From an uncultured Prevotella sp. (GTDB lineage Bacteria > Bacteroidota > Bacteroidia > Bacteroidales > Bacteroidaceae), in assembly GCA_900770515.1 (NCBI GenBank), contig CAAHDP010000302.1:1-16262 (forward strand): a stretch of 16,262 nt of DNA, written 5' to 3'. A model generated the notes under the pieces. The model saw only the letters and a program-made list of their open reading frames with translations, was not told the DNA's origin and did not search any database. Position 1 is the stretch's first letter; each line of letters starts with the position of its first letter. Below are positions 1-8,100 of this stretch, one piece after another. The translations under genes were made by a program, and so were the position numbers.

Positions 1-417
1 CTGCCATGCAGCAGGAACTTTCTGGTTGCCCGGGTCAGCCCAGGTATCAGAATAGTGGAAGTCAATCATCAGACGGAAGCCGAGCTGCTGAGCTCGCCAA
101 GCCTTGGCGATGACATCATCCTTACCACACCAGCCACCTTCCGGATTTACCCAGACACGCAGACGGATGGAATTGGTTCCCTCTTCGCGGAGGAGCTTCA
201 TGCATTCTGTAGCCTTGCCATTCTGATTATAGAATTTCACACCATCCTTCTCCATCTCTGTGAGCCAACTTACATCGGCTCCCTTGGCGAAGCCGCTCAT
301 ATCGTATGTCTTCTCCTTTTCGGGAGTAGCATTATCTTCATTGCTGCAACTTGTGCCCGCGATAGAGAACAAAAGTGCTGAAGCCAGCAATATGGCTTTT
401 CCTAAAATATTCTTCAT
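1..417 (-). CDS. GH53 arabinogalactan endo-beta-1,4-galactanase, N-terminal part (cut by window edge)
   Basis: The reading frame starts at ATG 417 and runs off the left edge after 139 residues. The start MKNILGKAILLASALLFSIAG is a signal peptide, followed by Cys in GTSC and then SNEDN. This fits a lipoprotein with an acidic surface-export signal, although the lipobox is loose. The following stretch, including GADVSWLTEME, IRLRVWVNPEGGW, GKDDVIAKA and MIDFHYSDTWADPG, is the N-terminal part of the GH53 barrel. GH53 enzymes cleave beta-1,4-galactan, a side chain of pectic rhamnogalacturonan I. The two catalytic glutamates lie further on, outside the window, so activity cannot be judged. The gene lies on the same strand as the pectate lyase and SusCD genes but is separated from them by a terminator and has its own promoter-like sequence at 481-488. 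The family call is strong; surface location is inferred. Confidence 0.9.
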   Translation of the reverse strand, partial: MKNILGKAILLASALLFSIAGTSCSNEDNATPEKEKTYDMSGFAKGADVSWLTEMEKDGVKFYNQNGKATECMKLLREEGTNSIRLRVWVNPEGGWCGKDDVIAKAWRAQQLGFRLMIDFHYSDTWADPGNQKVPAAWQ

Positions 418-452
418 TGTTCTTTGGGTTTATTGCTATCTTTACTTTATTC

Positions 453-470
453 TAAAAACGCTTTTACGTA
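453..470. promoter_or_regulatory. Imperfect operator-like palindrome in the GH53 leader
   Basis: The sequence TAAAAACGCTTTTACGTA contains the near-palindrome TAAAA-ACGC-TTTTA with a central CG. It resembles the perfect palindrome CGTAAACGTTTACG upstream of the susC-like gene at 8438-8451: both contain AAACG, then a T-rich arm, then ACG. It lies between the GH53 promoter-like box and the start codon, where a bound repressor could block transcription. The regulatory role is inferred. Confidence 0.3.
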
Positions 471-480
471 TCAGATATTG

Positions 481-488
481 CAAAGATA
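481..488 (-). promoter_or_regulatory. Putative promoter -7 box for the GH53 gene
   Basis: On the minus strand the sequence reads TATCTTTG followed by C, matching the Bacteroidota -7 consensus TAnnTTTG. It lies about 64 nt upstream of the GH53 start codon. The matching -33 TTTG is poor: TGGA or ATGG is found at the right distance. A second -7-like sequence, TACTTTTG, is at 580-587. The box overlaps one arm of a 9-bp inverted repeat (435-443 and 482-490). Confidence 0.45.
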
Positions 489-498
489 GCTGAATTAT

Positions 499-579
499 TT
501 ATTCATATTTCCATGTCATGGCGTTGATGTCGGCAGTAACAGTAACCTCGCCGCCAGTTACAACGATTTGTTTCGGTTG
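499..579 (-). pseudogene. Possible C-terminal remnant of a secreted PUL protein
   Basis: Read on the minus strand, these codons give QPKQIVVTGG followed by EVTVTADINAMTWKYE and then a TAA stop. The alternating hydrophobic beta-strand pattern and the tidy end resemble the C-terminus of a secreted beta-sandwich protein, such as a SusE/SusF-like glycan-binding protein. Upstream in frame the reading continues as unconvincing, hydrophobic residues until a TAG, and there is no start codon of its own. It may be the tail of a deleted gene that once lay between the pectate lyase and GH53 genes. It could also be chance coding in a leader; the evidence is only the look of the peptide. Confidence 0.25.
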
Positions 580-635
580 CAAAAGTAGGAAATAGAATGC
601 AAAGTGCTAGACAGATACTTGACAAATGAAAAGAA

Positions 636-678
636 AAAACGGACAAGAAGACGGAATCTATCCGCTTTTGTCCGTTTT
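636..678 (-). terminator. Terminator after the pectate lyase gene
   Basis: The 11-nt arms AAAACGGACAA (636-646) and TTGTCCGTTTT (668-678) are perfectly complementary, with a further short CGG/CCG pairing in the loop. On the minus strand the hairpin ends in a run of T and begins 7 nt past the lyase stop codon. This is an intrinsic terminator that ends the susC-to-lyase transcription unit and separates it from the GH53 gene. Confidence 0.85.
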
Positions 679-684
679 GTTATA

Positions 685-2559
685 TTATAATGGAAGAAAT
701 ACCTTTACCACACCCGACTTGTAAGCATCGAGAATGCTTGCCAATGCTGGCAATGGCTGCTGATGACCATTGGTTACTACAGTTTCATCTGGAATATCGA
801 AGTGGATGTCGCCATGGTTCAATCGACCAGCGCCATAATAACCTTCTACGATGGCAGGTACATCGGCTGCATTATCGGCTGTATGTGCATACATTACACT
901 TGCGTTGGTATCGAAGTTATTATAGGTAGTACCACCCACCAAAGTCTTCACGCTGGCTGGCACCTGATCAGAAGCCCTGGCTACATCGTAGGCATCAAAA
1001 CTGGTATTGTTGGATGCATAGGTAACATAGCTGAAACCGCTTGGCTTGTTGGCAAACACATTGCCATACGCCTTGATCATACCGCCATTCTCGCCAGAGA
1101 AGGTTCCTTTTGAACCCTTGGCATCAGTACCCTGCTGAGAACTCATGATAGGACGCTTCACAGCATCAAAGTAGTTTGACTCCATAAAGATATTAGAACC
1201 CGTCGTGGCTCCTACACCATATACATCACAATGCTGATAGTAGTTGTTGTACATGTGAACGGTCATGGTACGTACACGAGCATGGCGGGAATCAGAATGG
1301 TCGAACCAGTTGTGGTGATAAGTAATCCAGTTTTCACCAGTCTCGCTCTTCATGCCACACATAGAAGACTTACCGTTATCCCAGAAATGGTTGTAAGCCA
1401 CGGTCACATACTTAGAATTGCCCTTGATATCTACGGTTCCATCTCCCTTAGCCTGGTCGGCAGCGCTACCCTTTCTACCATAGAACAGATCCAGGTGGTG
1501 AATCCAGATGTTTGAATTCTTTGTATCGAGCGACATTGCATCGTCGAGACAACGCATGATGGCGAAGTTACGGAACTCCACGCTCTTGGCATTTCTTACC
1601 AGGAAGCCGAACCCATAGATGGTGGCATCATCACCCACGCCCTCGAAGGTCATGTTCATGGTTGAATAGCCGGTCTTACCCTTAATCTGCAGACCTTCGG
1701 CAGAACTTGAAATTCCATCCAGGTCAGCCAGGCTCACCTTACCGATGATACGGAAAGCAATAGGAGTGGTATCATATCCCTTCTGGTAAGCATCGATGAT
1801 AGCCTGCAAACCTTTCACGTTTTCCTTCTTGTTCTTGGCTCCGGTGATAACTTCTGTAGAAACGGTCTTGGCTGTGCTTGCTGTGATATAGAGGACCTTG
1901 GCATCCGACTTCAATGTACCATCATTGTTGTAAGCACCAATTCCCTCGAAATTGAAATGAGCGAAGCCCTCACGGTTGTAGTTCTTTACCAAGAGATTGG
2001 AAACCGTGTTGGCACCTGCCATCTCCTTACCGGCAGCATCCACAGGAACCACCTTTACAGTATAGGAACCCGCCTTCAAACCGAGCACATCGGCACGGAA
2101 ATAAGAAGCATACTGACGAATCAGTTGTGCATCAATTTTCTTGCCATCTACATATACATTGTAAGAAGAAGCTCCCTCGAAAGGAGCCCACTTCAGATAA
2201 GCAGACTCCAGCCAGGCCTTTGCTTCCGTAATCTTCACAACGCCGGCAGGATTCTCCACGCCTCCGTTCTCACCCTGCTCCACTCGCTTGGCAAAGTTGA
2301 TTTCCCTGACAGAAGCATCATACTCATCGTTATCGCTTCCATCCTTCGGAGCAATGATAGCCTTGTCACCCTCAAACTTCACACTGGCTAAATCGGCAGT
2401 ATTGTAATATTTCACATCTCCCGCATTGGTAGTAATAAACATCTGGTTCACCTTGCTGTTACGAGCCACTGCATGATTCACCTTATCTGCATTTACCTGA
2501 GCCAACACGCTACCGGCACCTCCCAATAAGAGCGCCAAAGAGAATACCATTTTCTTCAT
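685..2559 (-). CDS. Secreted PL1-type pectate lyase with N-terminal accessory domains
   Basis: The product (624 residues) cleaves polygalacturonate or pectin by beta-elimination. A signal peptide, MKKMVFSLALLLGGAGSVLA, is followed by a small module (about residues 30-90; VKFEGD, EYDASVREINF), a fibronectin III-like domain (about 103-190) and the parallel beta-helix PL1 core (about 200-530). PL1 features visible are NIWIHHLDLFYG near 350, the calcium-site segment GDGTVDIK at 372-379, YHHNWFDH near 414, and SRHARVR at 424-430, which holds the conserved arginines. The start at 2559 is preferred over the in-frame ATG at 2577 because an AAGGAGG lies 8 nt before it and the signal peptide then begins cleanly. 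The longer reading would begin MKEEFR and overlap the preceding stop codon. The enzyme has no GVYIVNGKK-type tail, unlike the mini-protein encoded just upstream. It is the last gene before a terminator. Confidence 0.92.
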   Translation of the reverse strand: MKKMVFSLALLLGGAGSVLAQVNADKVNHAVARNSKVNQMFITTNAGDVKYYNTADLASVKFEGDKAIIAPKDGSDNDEYDASVREINFAKRVEQGENGGVENPAGVVKITEAKAWLESAYLKWAPFEGASSYNVYVDGKKIDAQLIRQYASYFRADVLGLKAGSYTVKVVPVDAAGKEMAGANTVSNLLVKNYNREGFAHFNFEGIGAYNNDGTLKSDAKVLYITASTAKTVSTEVITGAKNKKENVKGLQAIIDAYQKGYDTTPIAFRIIGKVSLADLDGISSSAEGLQIKGKTGYSTMNMTFEGVGDDATIYGFGFLVRNAKSVEFRNFAIMRCLDDAMSLDTKNSNIWIHHLDLFYGRKGSAADQAKGDGTVDIKGNSKYVTVAYNHFWDNGKSSMCGMKSETGENWITYHHNWFDHSDSRHARVRTMTVHMYNNYYQHCDVYGVGATTGSNIFMESNYFDAVKRPIMSSQQGTDAKGSKGTFSGENGGMIKAYGNVFANKPSGFSYVTYASNNTSFDAYDVARASDQVPASVKTLVGGTTYNNFDTNASVMYAHTADNAADVPAIVEGYYGAGRLNHGDIHFDIPDETVVTNGHQQPLPALASILDAYKSGVVKVFLPL

Positions 2560-2567
2560 TCTGAATT

Positions 2568-2574
2568 CCTCCTT
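2568..2574 (-). promoter_or_regulatory. Strong Shine-Dalgarno deciding the lyase start
   Basis: On the minus strand the sequence reads AAGGAGG, 8 nt before ATG 2559. Most other genes in this window have no such site. It lies inside the TAATG overlap region after the mini-protein stop, so ribosomes finishing the upstream gene stop essentially on top of it. This supports start 2559 and translational coupling. Confidence 0.7.
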
Positions 2575-2576
2575 CA

Positions 2577-2933
2577 TTACTTTATGATTACTTTCTTACC
2601 ATTCACGATATAAACGCCCTTAGACAATCCCTCTACGGAATTGCCCACCAACTGACCATTGAGGTTATAAACCTTACCCTGCAATGCCTCCTTGAGCTGC
2701 TCCACCTGATGAATACCTGCGGATGTGCCATAAGTGAAAGAAAGCGATACGAACGACATATCCATCGTATCAGAAGAGTTGTCAGCATAGCTGAGTGTTA
2801 CGTTGTCACCATCAAAGGTGATTTCCGTGATGGTCTTGTCGATAACCTGACCATCTACCTTTAAGGTTTGCTTGTTGTCTGCATACACTGCTGCAGAGAG
2901 CATACAAGCCAATAGGATTAAGTACTTTTTCAT
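2577..2933 (-). CDS. Small secreted protein: lyase-type N-terminal module plus T9SS-like C-terminal tail
   Basis: This 118-residue protein begins with a signal peptide, MKKYLILLACMLSAAVYA. Residues 21-68 (TLKVDGQVID, ITFDGDNVTLSYAD, DTMDMSFVSLSF) resemble the module at residues 30-90 of the adjacent pectate lyase. A short linker, GIHQVEQLKEAL, follows. Residues 87-118 (KVYNLNGQLVG, GLSKGVYIVNGKKVIIK) look like the C-terminal beta-sandwich tail common on secreted Prevotella proteins and related to type IX secretion sorting domains. No catalytic domain lies between the two parts. Its stop overlaps by one base a potential start of the lyase gene (TAATG). I do not know its function. It may be a carrier or partner of the lyase, or the remnant of a larger enzyme that lost its middle. 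Confidence 0.8.
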   Translation of the reverse strand: MKKYLILLACMLSAAVYADNKQTLKVDGQVIDKTITEITFDGDNVTLSYADNSSDTMDMSFVSLSFTYGTSAGIHQVEQLKEALQGKVYNLNGQLVGNSVEGLSKGVYIVNGKKVIIK

Positions 2934-2976
2934 ATTAAATGCCTGATTTTGATATGTTTTGTGAGACTTGTTTTAT

Positions 2977-3009
2977 AAAGAATGTCTTTTAAAAACAAAG
3001 AATATCTTT
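2977..3009. promoter_or_regulatory. Twin 13-bp palindromes spaced 20 bp apart
   Basis: AAAGAATGTCTTT (2977-2989) and AAAGAATATCTTT (2997-3009) differ at one base. Each is a palindrome with perfect 5-bp arms (AAAGA/TCTTT) around a 3-base centre. Their starts are 20 bp apart, about two helical turns, so proteins would bind on the same face of the helix. They lie in the gap between the susD-like gene and the mini-protein gene, 44-76 nt upstream of the mini-protein start. An operator pair is inferred; an RNA structure is less likely because the arms are short. Confidence 0.45.
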
Positions 3010-3031
3010 CTATGTATTTTGGGGGATGAAA

Positions 3032-3064
3032 GGCGAGCACTATTCACCAAGAACAATGCTCGCC
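3032..3064 (-). other. Hairpin between the susD-like and mini-protein genes
   Basis: GGCGAGCA (3032-3039) and TGCTCGCC (3057-3064) form a GC-rich 8-bp stem with a 17-nt loop. On the minus strand only TTT then C follows, so it is not a strong intrinsic terminator. It begins about 37 nt past the susD-like stop. It may stabilise the 3' end of the susCD message or partly attenuate read-through to the lyase genes. Confidence 0.5.
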
Positions 3065-3101
3065 AAAAAATAGAGTGTGTTAACTTATATCTAACCTATC
3101 C

Positions 3102-5159
3102 TTAATATCCTGGATTCTGCCAGAAGCCTGTGGTGCTGTTCACCTCTGTTGTGAAGTTCTGAACGGCATCAATCTCGTTCTGCGGAATTGGACGGTAGAG
3201 ATAATGCTTGTTACCATCTGCCTTCAAATTGGCTGAAGCCTGAGCATTGTACTTCTCTACATATTCATAAAGTTTACCGGTACGCTTCAAGTCGAACCAA
3301 CGCATCTGCTCACCGCAGAACTCAACGGCACGCTCCTCAAGGATGGTGTCGATAGTGGCGTTGCCGCTCAGAGTATTGTCGGTGCCTTCGATGGCACGAG
3401 CCTGACGAAGCTGGTTGATGGTTGCCATGGCAGCATTGCCGTCACCCAAAGCCAACTGGCACTCTGCCTTGATGAGATACATCTCAGGGATACGCATCAC
3501 GATGGCATCACGGCTAGAGATGTCGTGGGTTGGGTAATTCTCATCATACTCGTTATCCAGGAACTTCTTGATACCTGGGAAAGAGCACCATCCTGCAATC
3601 TTGTATGAATTGAAACGTTCGTCACCATAAACCTTAGAGCTCTTGACTGCTGCCTCTGTTGGCTTGGCTGTAGCCTCATCCATAGAGGTATAAACAGGGA
3701 TGTCGCCACCAGCCATAAACTGGATGCGGTATCTGTCCTTAGCCCAAGCCTGCATAGCCTGACCCTCTGGAGAATCTCCATCCATAGGACAGTAGTAGAT
3801 GGCTGTATCCTGCAACAACGGATAATTCTTTGCATTCTTTGCCAAATCTGGAGATGCGATGTCGTAGTGATCGAGCAGGGTTGCCTCAGAACGCTGGTCG
3901 GTAGCCTTATGCTTCTCCAACAGGTTCCACAAGTGCAAAGATGGCAAGTAGCGGGTAAAGCCACGTCCGTATGGCGAGTAAGCTGCACCGCACTCTACGT
4001 TCTTGCCGGTTGACTTACTCTTGATAGTAGTCTTGCCTTTGGCAATACGCCAGAACACCTGTGAGTCTTTCTGACCATTACCACCCAGGTCGGTGGCACC
4101 ATTGTTCCACATTGATACGAACATCAGCAGCATGGCATTACCACCACGACTATAACCTGTACGGGTAATCAAACTGTTATACTGCATTGGGCTACCGCCT
4201 TCCAAACGGTAACGGTAAGGAATACAGTTGGCATTGGTAGCGATGTCCTGAGAATATGTTACACCGAAGAGAGCCTCCTTGTTGGTATTGTAGCTCTCGT
4301 TAGACATGGTCCATACATGCTTGTAGTCATTATCCAGGCTGGCATAATCGCTTGCACCGATAACAGCCTCAGCATCAGCCTGTGCTGCAGTATAGAGGGC
4401 ATTCTTGTCCTTGCCATCATAGTTACCACCCTTTACGGTCTGGTTCAACTGTCCGCCCAACCATGAAGCAGCATAGAGCAACACTCTTGCTCTCAAAGCC
4501 TTGGCAGCCCAATAGTTGGCACGGCCATCTGCCTTGGTCTTGTAACCGGCAGCCTCGAAGTTGGCGATAGATGCATCCAGGTCGTCCAGAATCTTGCCAT
4601 AGACTTCATTCTCCGGCATACGGGTCGGGTTGAAGTTCTGAGCTGTGATAGGCTCTGCATTGTAAGGGATAGCACCCCAGATGTTCACCATGTGGAAATA
4701 GTAGAAAGCACGCATGAAGTGCGCCTCACCCAGGTTGCGGTTCTTCTCCTCGTCGCTCAGGAAGGTAGCCTCGTTGATATACTTGAGGGCATTGTTGCAA
4801 ACATCAGTAGCGCTATAGAACAACTCCCAGTAATGGTCCAGACAAGGGTTGTCGGCTACATTGTTCTCCAAGGCAGCAGCACCAAAGTTGTAAGAGCAAA
4901 GGCTCTTCTGCTTGTTGTCGTAGCCATAGTAAAAGAGGTCGGTACCCATTTCACTCAAGCCCAAACCAGCCTCCTTACCATACCATCCGCGAGCGAAGGT
5001 ATAGCAGTTGGCAACCAGTCCTTCCAATCCAGAAGGGGTTTTATATGTCAAGTCGGCAGTTTCGCCCACCTTGTTCTCTTCTTCCAGGAAATCAGAGCAA
5101 GAGGTAAGCCCCAACATCATAGATGAGGCTGCTGCCATGAATAATATCTTTGTTTTCAT
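3102..5159 (-). CDS. SusD/RagB-family outer-membrane glycan-binding lipoprotein
   Basis: SusD-like lipoproteins sit on the outer surface, bind glycan and form a lid over the SusC channel. The 685-residue product has a lipoprotein signal with Cys21 (LGLTSC-SDFLEEE). The acidic residues after the Cys fit surface export. Family landmarks are HYWELFYSATDVCNNAL near 108, GEAHFMRAFYYFHMVNIWG near 143, RDAIVMRIPEMYLIKAECQ, EERAVEFCGEQMRWFDLKR, RPIPQNEI and the end WQNPGY. It is longer than many family members, with extra sequence in the ligand-binding half. It begins 16 nt after the susC-like stop, so the two are co-transcribed and make one transporter. Its ligand is inferred to be a pectic oligosaccharide from the neighbouring lyase. 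Confidence 0.95.
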   Translation of the reverse strand: MKTKILFMAAASSMMLGLTSCSDFLEEENKVGETADLTYKTPSGLEGLVANCYTFARGWYGKEAGLGLSEMGTDLFYYGYDNKQKSLCSYNFGAAALENNVADNPCLDHYWELFYSATDVCNNALKYINEATFLSDEEKNRNLGEAHFMRAFYYFHMVNIWGAIPYNAEPITAQNFNPTRMPENEVYGKILDDLDASIANFEAAGYKTKADGRANYWAAKALRARVLLYAASWLGGQLNQTVKGGNYDGKDKNALYTAAQADAEAVIGASDYASLDNDYKHVWTMSNESYNTNKEALFGVTYSQDIATNANCIPYRYRLEGGSPMQYNSLITRTGYSRGGNAMLLMFVSMWNNGATDLGGNGQKDSQVFWRIAKGKTTIKSKSTGKNVECGAAYSPYGRGFTRYLPSLHLWNLLEKHKATDQRSEATLLDHYDIASPDLAKNAKNYPLLQDTAIYYCPMDGDSPEGQAMQAWAKDRYRIQFMAGGDIPVYTSMDEATAKPTEAAVKSSKVYGDERFNSYKIAGWCSFPGIKKFLDNEYDENYPTHDISSRDAIVMRIPEMYLIKAECQLALGDGNAAMATINQLRQARAIEGTDNTLSGNATIDTILEERAVEFCGEQMRWFDLKRTGKLYEYVEKYNAQASANLKADGNKHYLYRPIPQNEIDAVQNFTTEVNSTTGFWQNPGY

Positions 5160-5175
5160 AATTGATTCGATGATT

Positions 5176-8100
5176 TTAGAATTCTACATTAAGACCTACT
5201 ACTACCTGCTTCTGCATTGGGAACGAGATGCTACCACCACGCTCTGGGTCGTAGTTGTCAATCTTGCTCCATGTCATGAAGTTCTTCATTGAGCAGTAGA
5301 TGCGAGCCTTGCTCATGCCCACGGTGTGCAACCAGTTGGCTGGCACGTTGTAAGAGAGGGTGATATCCTTAATCTTGAAGTAATCTGCCTTCTCGTATGT
5401 GAATGCACTCTTATAGGATGACCAGATCTTGCTGGCATTTGAATCCAAACCTGGGCTAGGGAACTTAGCGCCCGGATTGGTTGGTGTCCAGTAGTCGATG
5501 GCATCACCCCAGTTGGCTGACTCATAGTTCAACTGCTCATTCATGGCGTAAGAGATGTAGCCTCCCAAACGTGCCATCAACTGCACAGAGAGCGAGAAGT
5601 CCTTGTAGCTGAAGGTGTTGGTCATACCAAATACATGATTAGGGTCGCGGTTGTAGAGTACACGGTCGTCAGATGTGATGTTGCCATCGCCATCTGCATC
5701 CAGAATCTTTGGAGAACCTGGGGTACCATAGCCCTTGGTGCTGGCGCAGGCTGGCTTCTTTCCGTCGTGAGCTGCCTTGAAGTCCTCTACATACTGGTCA
5801 AACTCTCCGATACCCCACTCTCCGAGTACCTTGTAATCATAGAATGCGTTTACACGATTGCCTACGAACAGGCCCTTGGTTCCTGATACATACTTATCTA
5901 CACCACCTGTCAACTCGGTAATCTCATCCTTGAAGTGAGAGTATGACCAGTTGGCTGTCCAATCGAAGTCCTTGGTACGGATGATGTCTGTCATCAAAGA
6001 AACTTCAAGACCCTGACCCTTGGTCTTACCGATGTTGTCGATTACTGTTGGGAAAGAAGAAGCTGGTGCTGTCTTGTAGAACAACAGGTCGTAGGTATGG
6101 TTCCAATAATAATCCACGCTACCGCTGATGCGACCGTCGAAGAAACCGAAGTCGAGACCCAGGTTGAAGGAAGATGTCTTCTCCCAAGTCAGGTTAGAGT
6201 TACCCATCTGACTAGGAATCTTACCAGCCACGTCGTTGTTACCTAAATAATAATAATAGGTAGTACTGCTCAAGGATGCCAATGTAGAATAAGCATCGAT
6301 GGCTGCGTTACCGGAAACACCCCATGAAGCACGGAGCTTCAGGTTGCTCAATACCTTCTGGTCTTTCAGCCAATTTTCTTCGATTAATCTCCAACCTGCT
6401 GCCACAGATGGGAAGTAACCCCACTTGTGTCCCTTTGCCAAGGTAGAAGAACCATCGGCACGGAGAGAAGCGGTAAGCAAATACTTGCTGGCGTATGAAT
6501 AATTCAGACGACCGAAGAATGACAACATGGCTGTCTTAACGTATGTAGAAGTTGTCACAGGTGAGAGGATCTTGGAAAGATCGCGGAAACCACTCTCATA
6601 GTAGTGGGTAGCTCCGGCATCACCGCCTACAGTAGAACTTTCTGTTACGGTCTGTGTCAACTCATGTCCCAGCAAAGCGGTCAAGTCATGTTTCTCTGCG
6701 ATGGTAGTATTATAGTTAATGGTGTTGTCCCATGTAATCGCAGTAGAGTTATTTCTGATCTGACGGATGTAGCTGGTAGAAGGTGACTGGTATCTCTGCT
6801 GACTCTGATAGTCCTGGTACAAGCCATTTCGTGAGTCGCTTCTATCCACAGCAAACATTGAGCGGAGATTTAAGCCCTTGATAGGGTTCAACTCCACATA
6901 GGCATTACCGAAGAAACGGGTAGATTCAGTATTGTTCTGGTATGCTCCCTCTACATCATCGAGCAATGGAGAACAGTGAGCTGCATACCAAGGGTTTGGA
7001 GTTGAGTTGATGCTGCCATCAGTCAAATAAGGATGAGTGATGGTAGTCATCTTCAACGCCTGGTTGTAAACACCTGAGTTACGGCGGTTCCAATTCTTAT
7101 AGGTATAAAGCAAGCTTGAGCCTACCTTTACCATCTTGTTGATACGATGGTCGATGTTCACCTTACCGTTGTAACGGCTCATCTGGTCGTTCTTCATCAG
7201 ACCGCGGTCGTACATCGCACCGAGAGAAACGTTGAAGTTGGTCTTCTCGCTACCACCAGCCACGTTGACTTCGTAGTTCTGAGAAGTGCTGTTCTTCAGG
7301 AGCAAGTCGCCCCAGTCGGTGTAAGAACCATCATTATAGATATCCAATGTAGCTGTACCATCATCGAGCTTTTCTGTCAACACAGTCTCAGGAGTAATAC
7401 CAGAAAGTACGGTATTATAGGCATCCAGAGTCTTGTCGCCCTTTGCCCAATCCTGGTAAGCGCGCTTGTCAATCAGGCGCTGCACCTCCTTGTTGCCATA
7501 CATAGAATGTGCGGCATTGGTAGCGCTATTGAAAGAGTTGTAGAAATTGAAGCCCACAGATGTTCTGCCAGTCTTACCACGCTTGGTGGTGATGATGATG
7601 ACACCATTGGCACCACGGGTACCATAGATAGCGGTAGAAGATGCATCCTTCAATACCTCCATAGACTCAATGTCGGATGGGTTGATGTCGAGGGTAGAAC
7701 CGTATGCCACACCATCCACGAGGATTAATGGATTATTGGAAGCCAACATAGAACGGGCACCACGAAGATTGATGCTCACTCCAGAACCAGACTCACCACT
7801 GCTCTGCTGCAAGTCCATGCCAGGAATCTTTGCCTGCATAGCCTGCATCGCATTAGAAGAAGCCACGTTCTTCAAGTCGTCAGACTTGATAGAGGCCACG
7901 GAACCCGTGAGGTCGCGTTTCTTAACGACACCATAGCCGATGACAACCAACTCATCCAGAGAGTTGTTGTCCTCTTCCATTACAACAGAAATAGTGTTCT
8001 GACTACCTACCTTCACCGACTTTTCCTTATATCCAATATAAGAAAACTTAATGACGGTAGATGGCTTGACGCCATTGAGCGTAAAATTACCATCCAGATC

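Noticed and set aside
55..493. Two plus-strand open frames near the left edge
   Set aside because: They lie antisense to the GH53 signal peptide and catalytic-domain start, which match the family well.
6240..6256. TAT-triplet repeat in the susC-like gene as a phase-variation tract
   Set aside because: Only four units, and slippage by whole triplets would keep the frame, so it would not switch expression.
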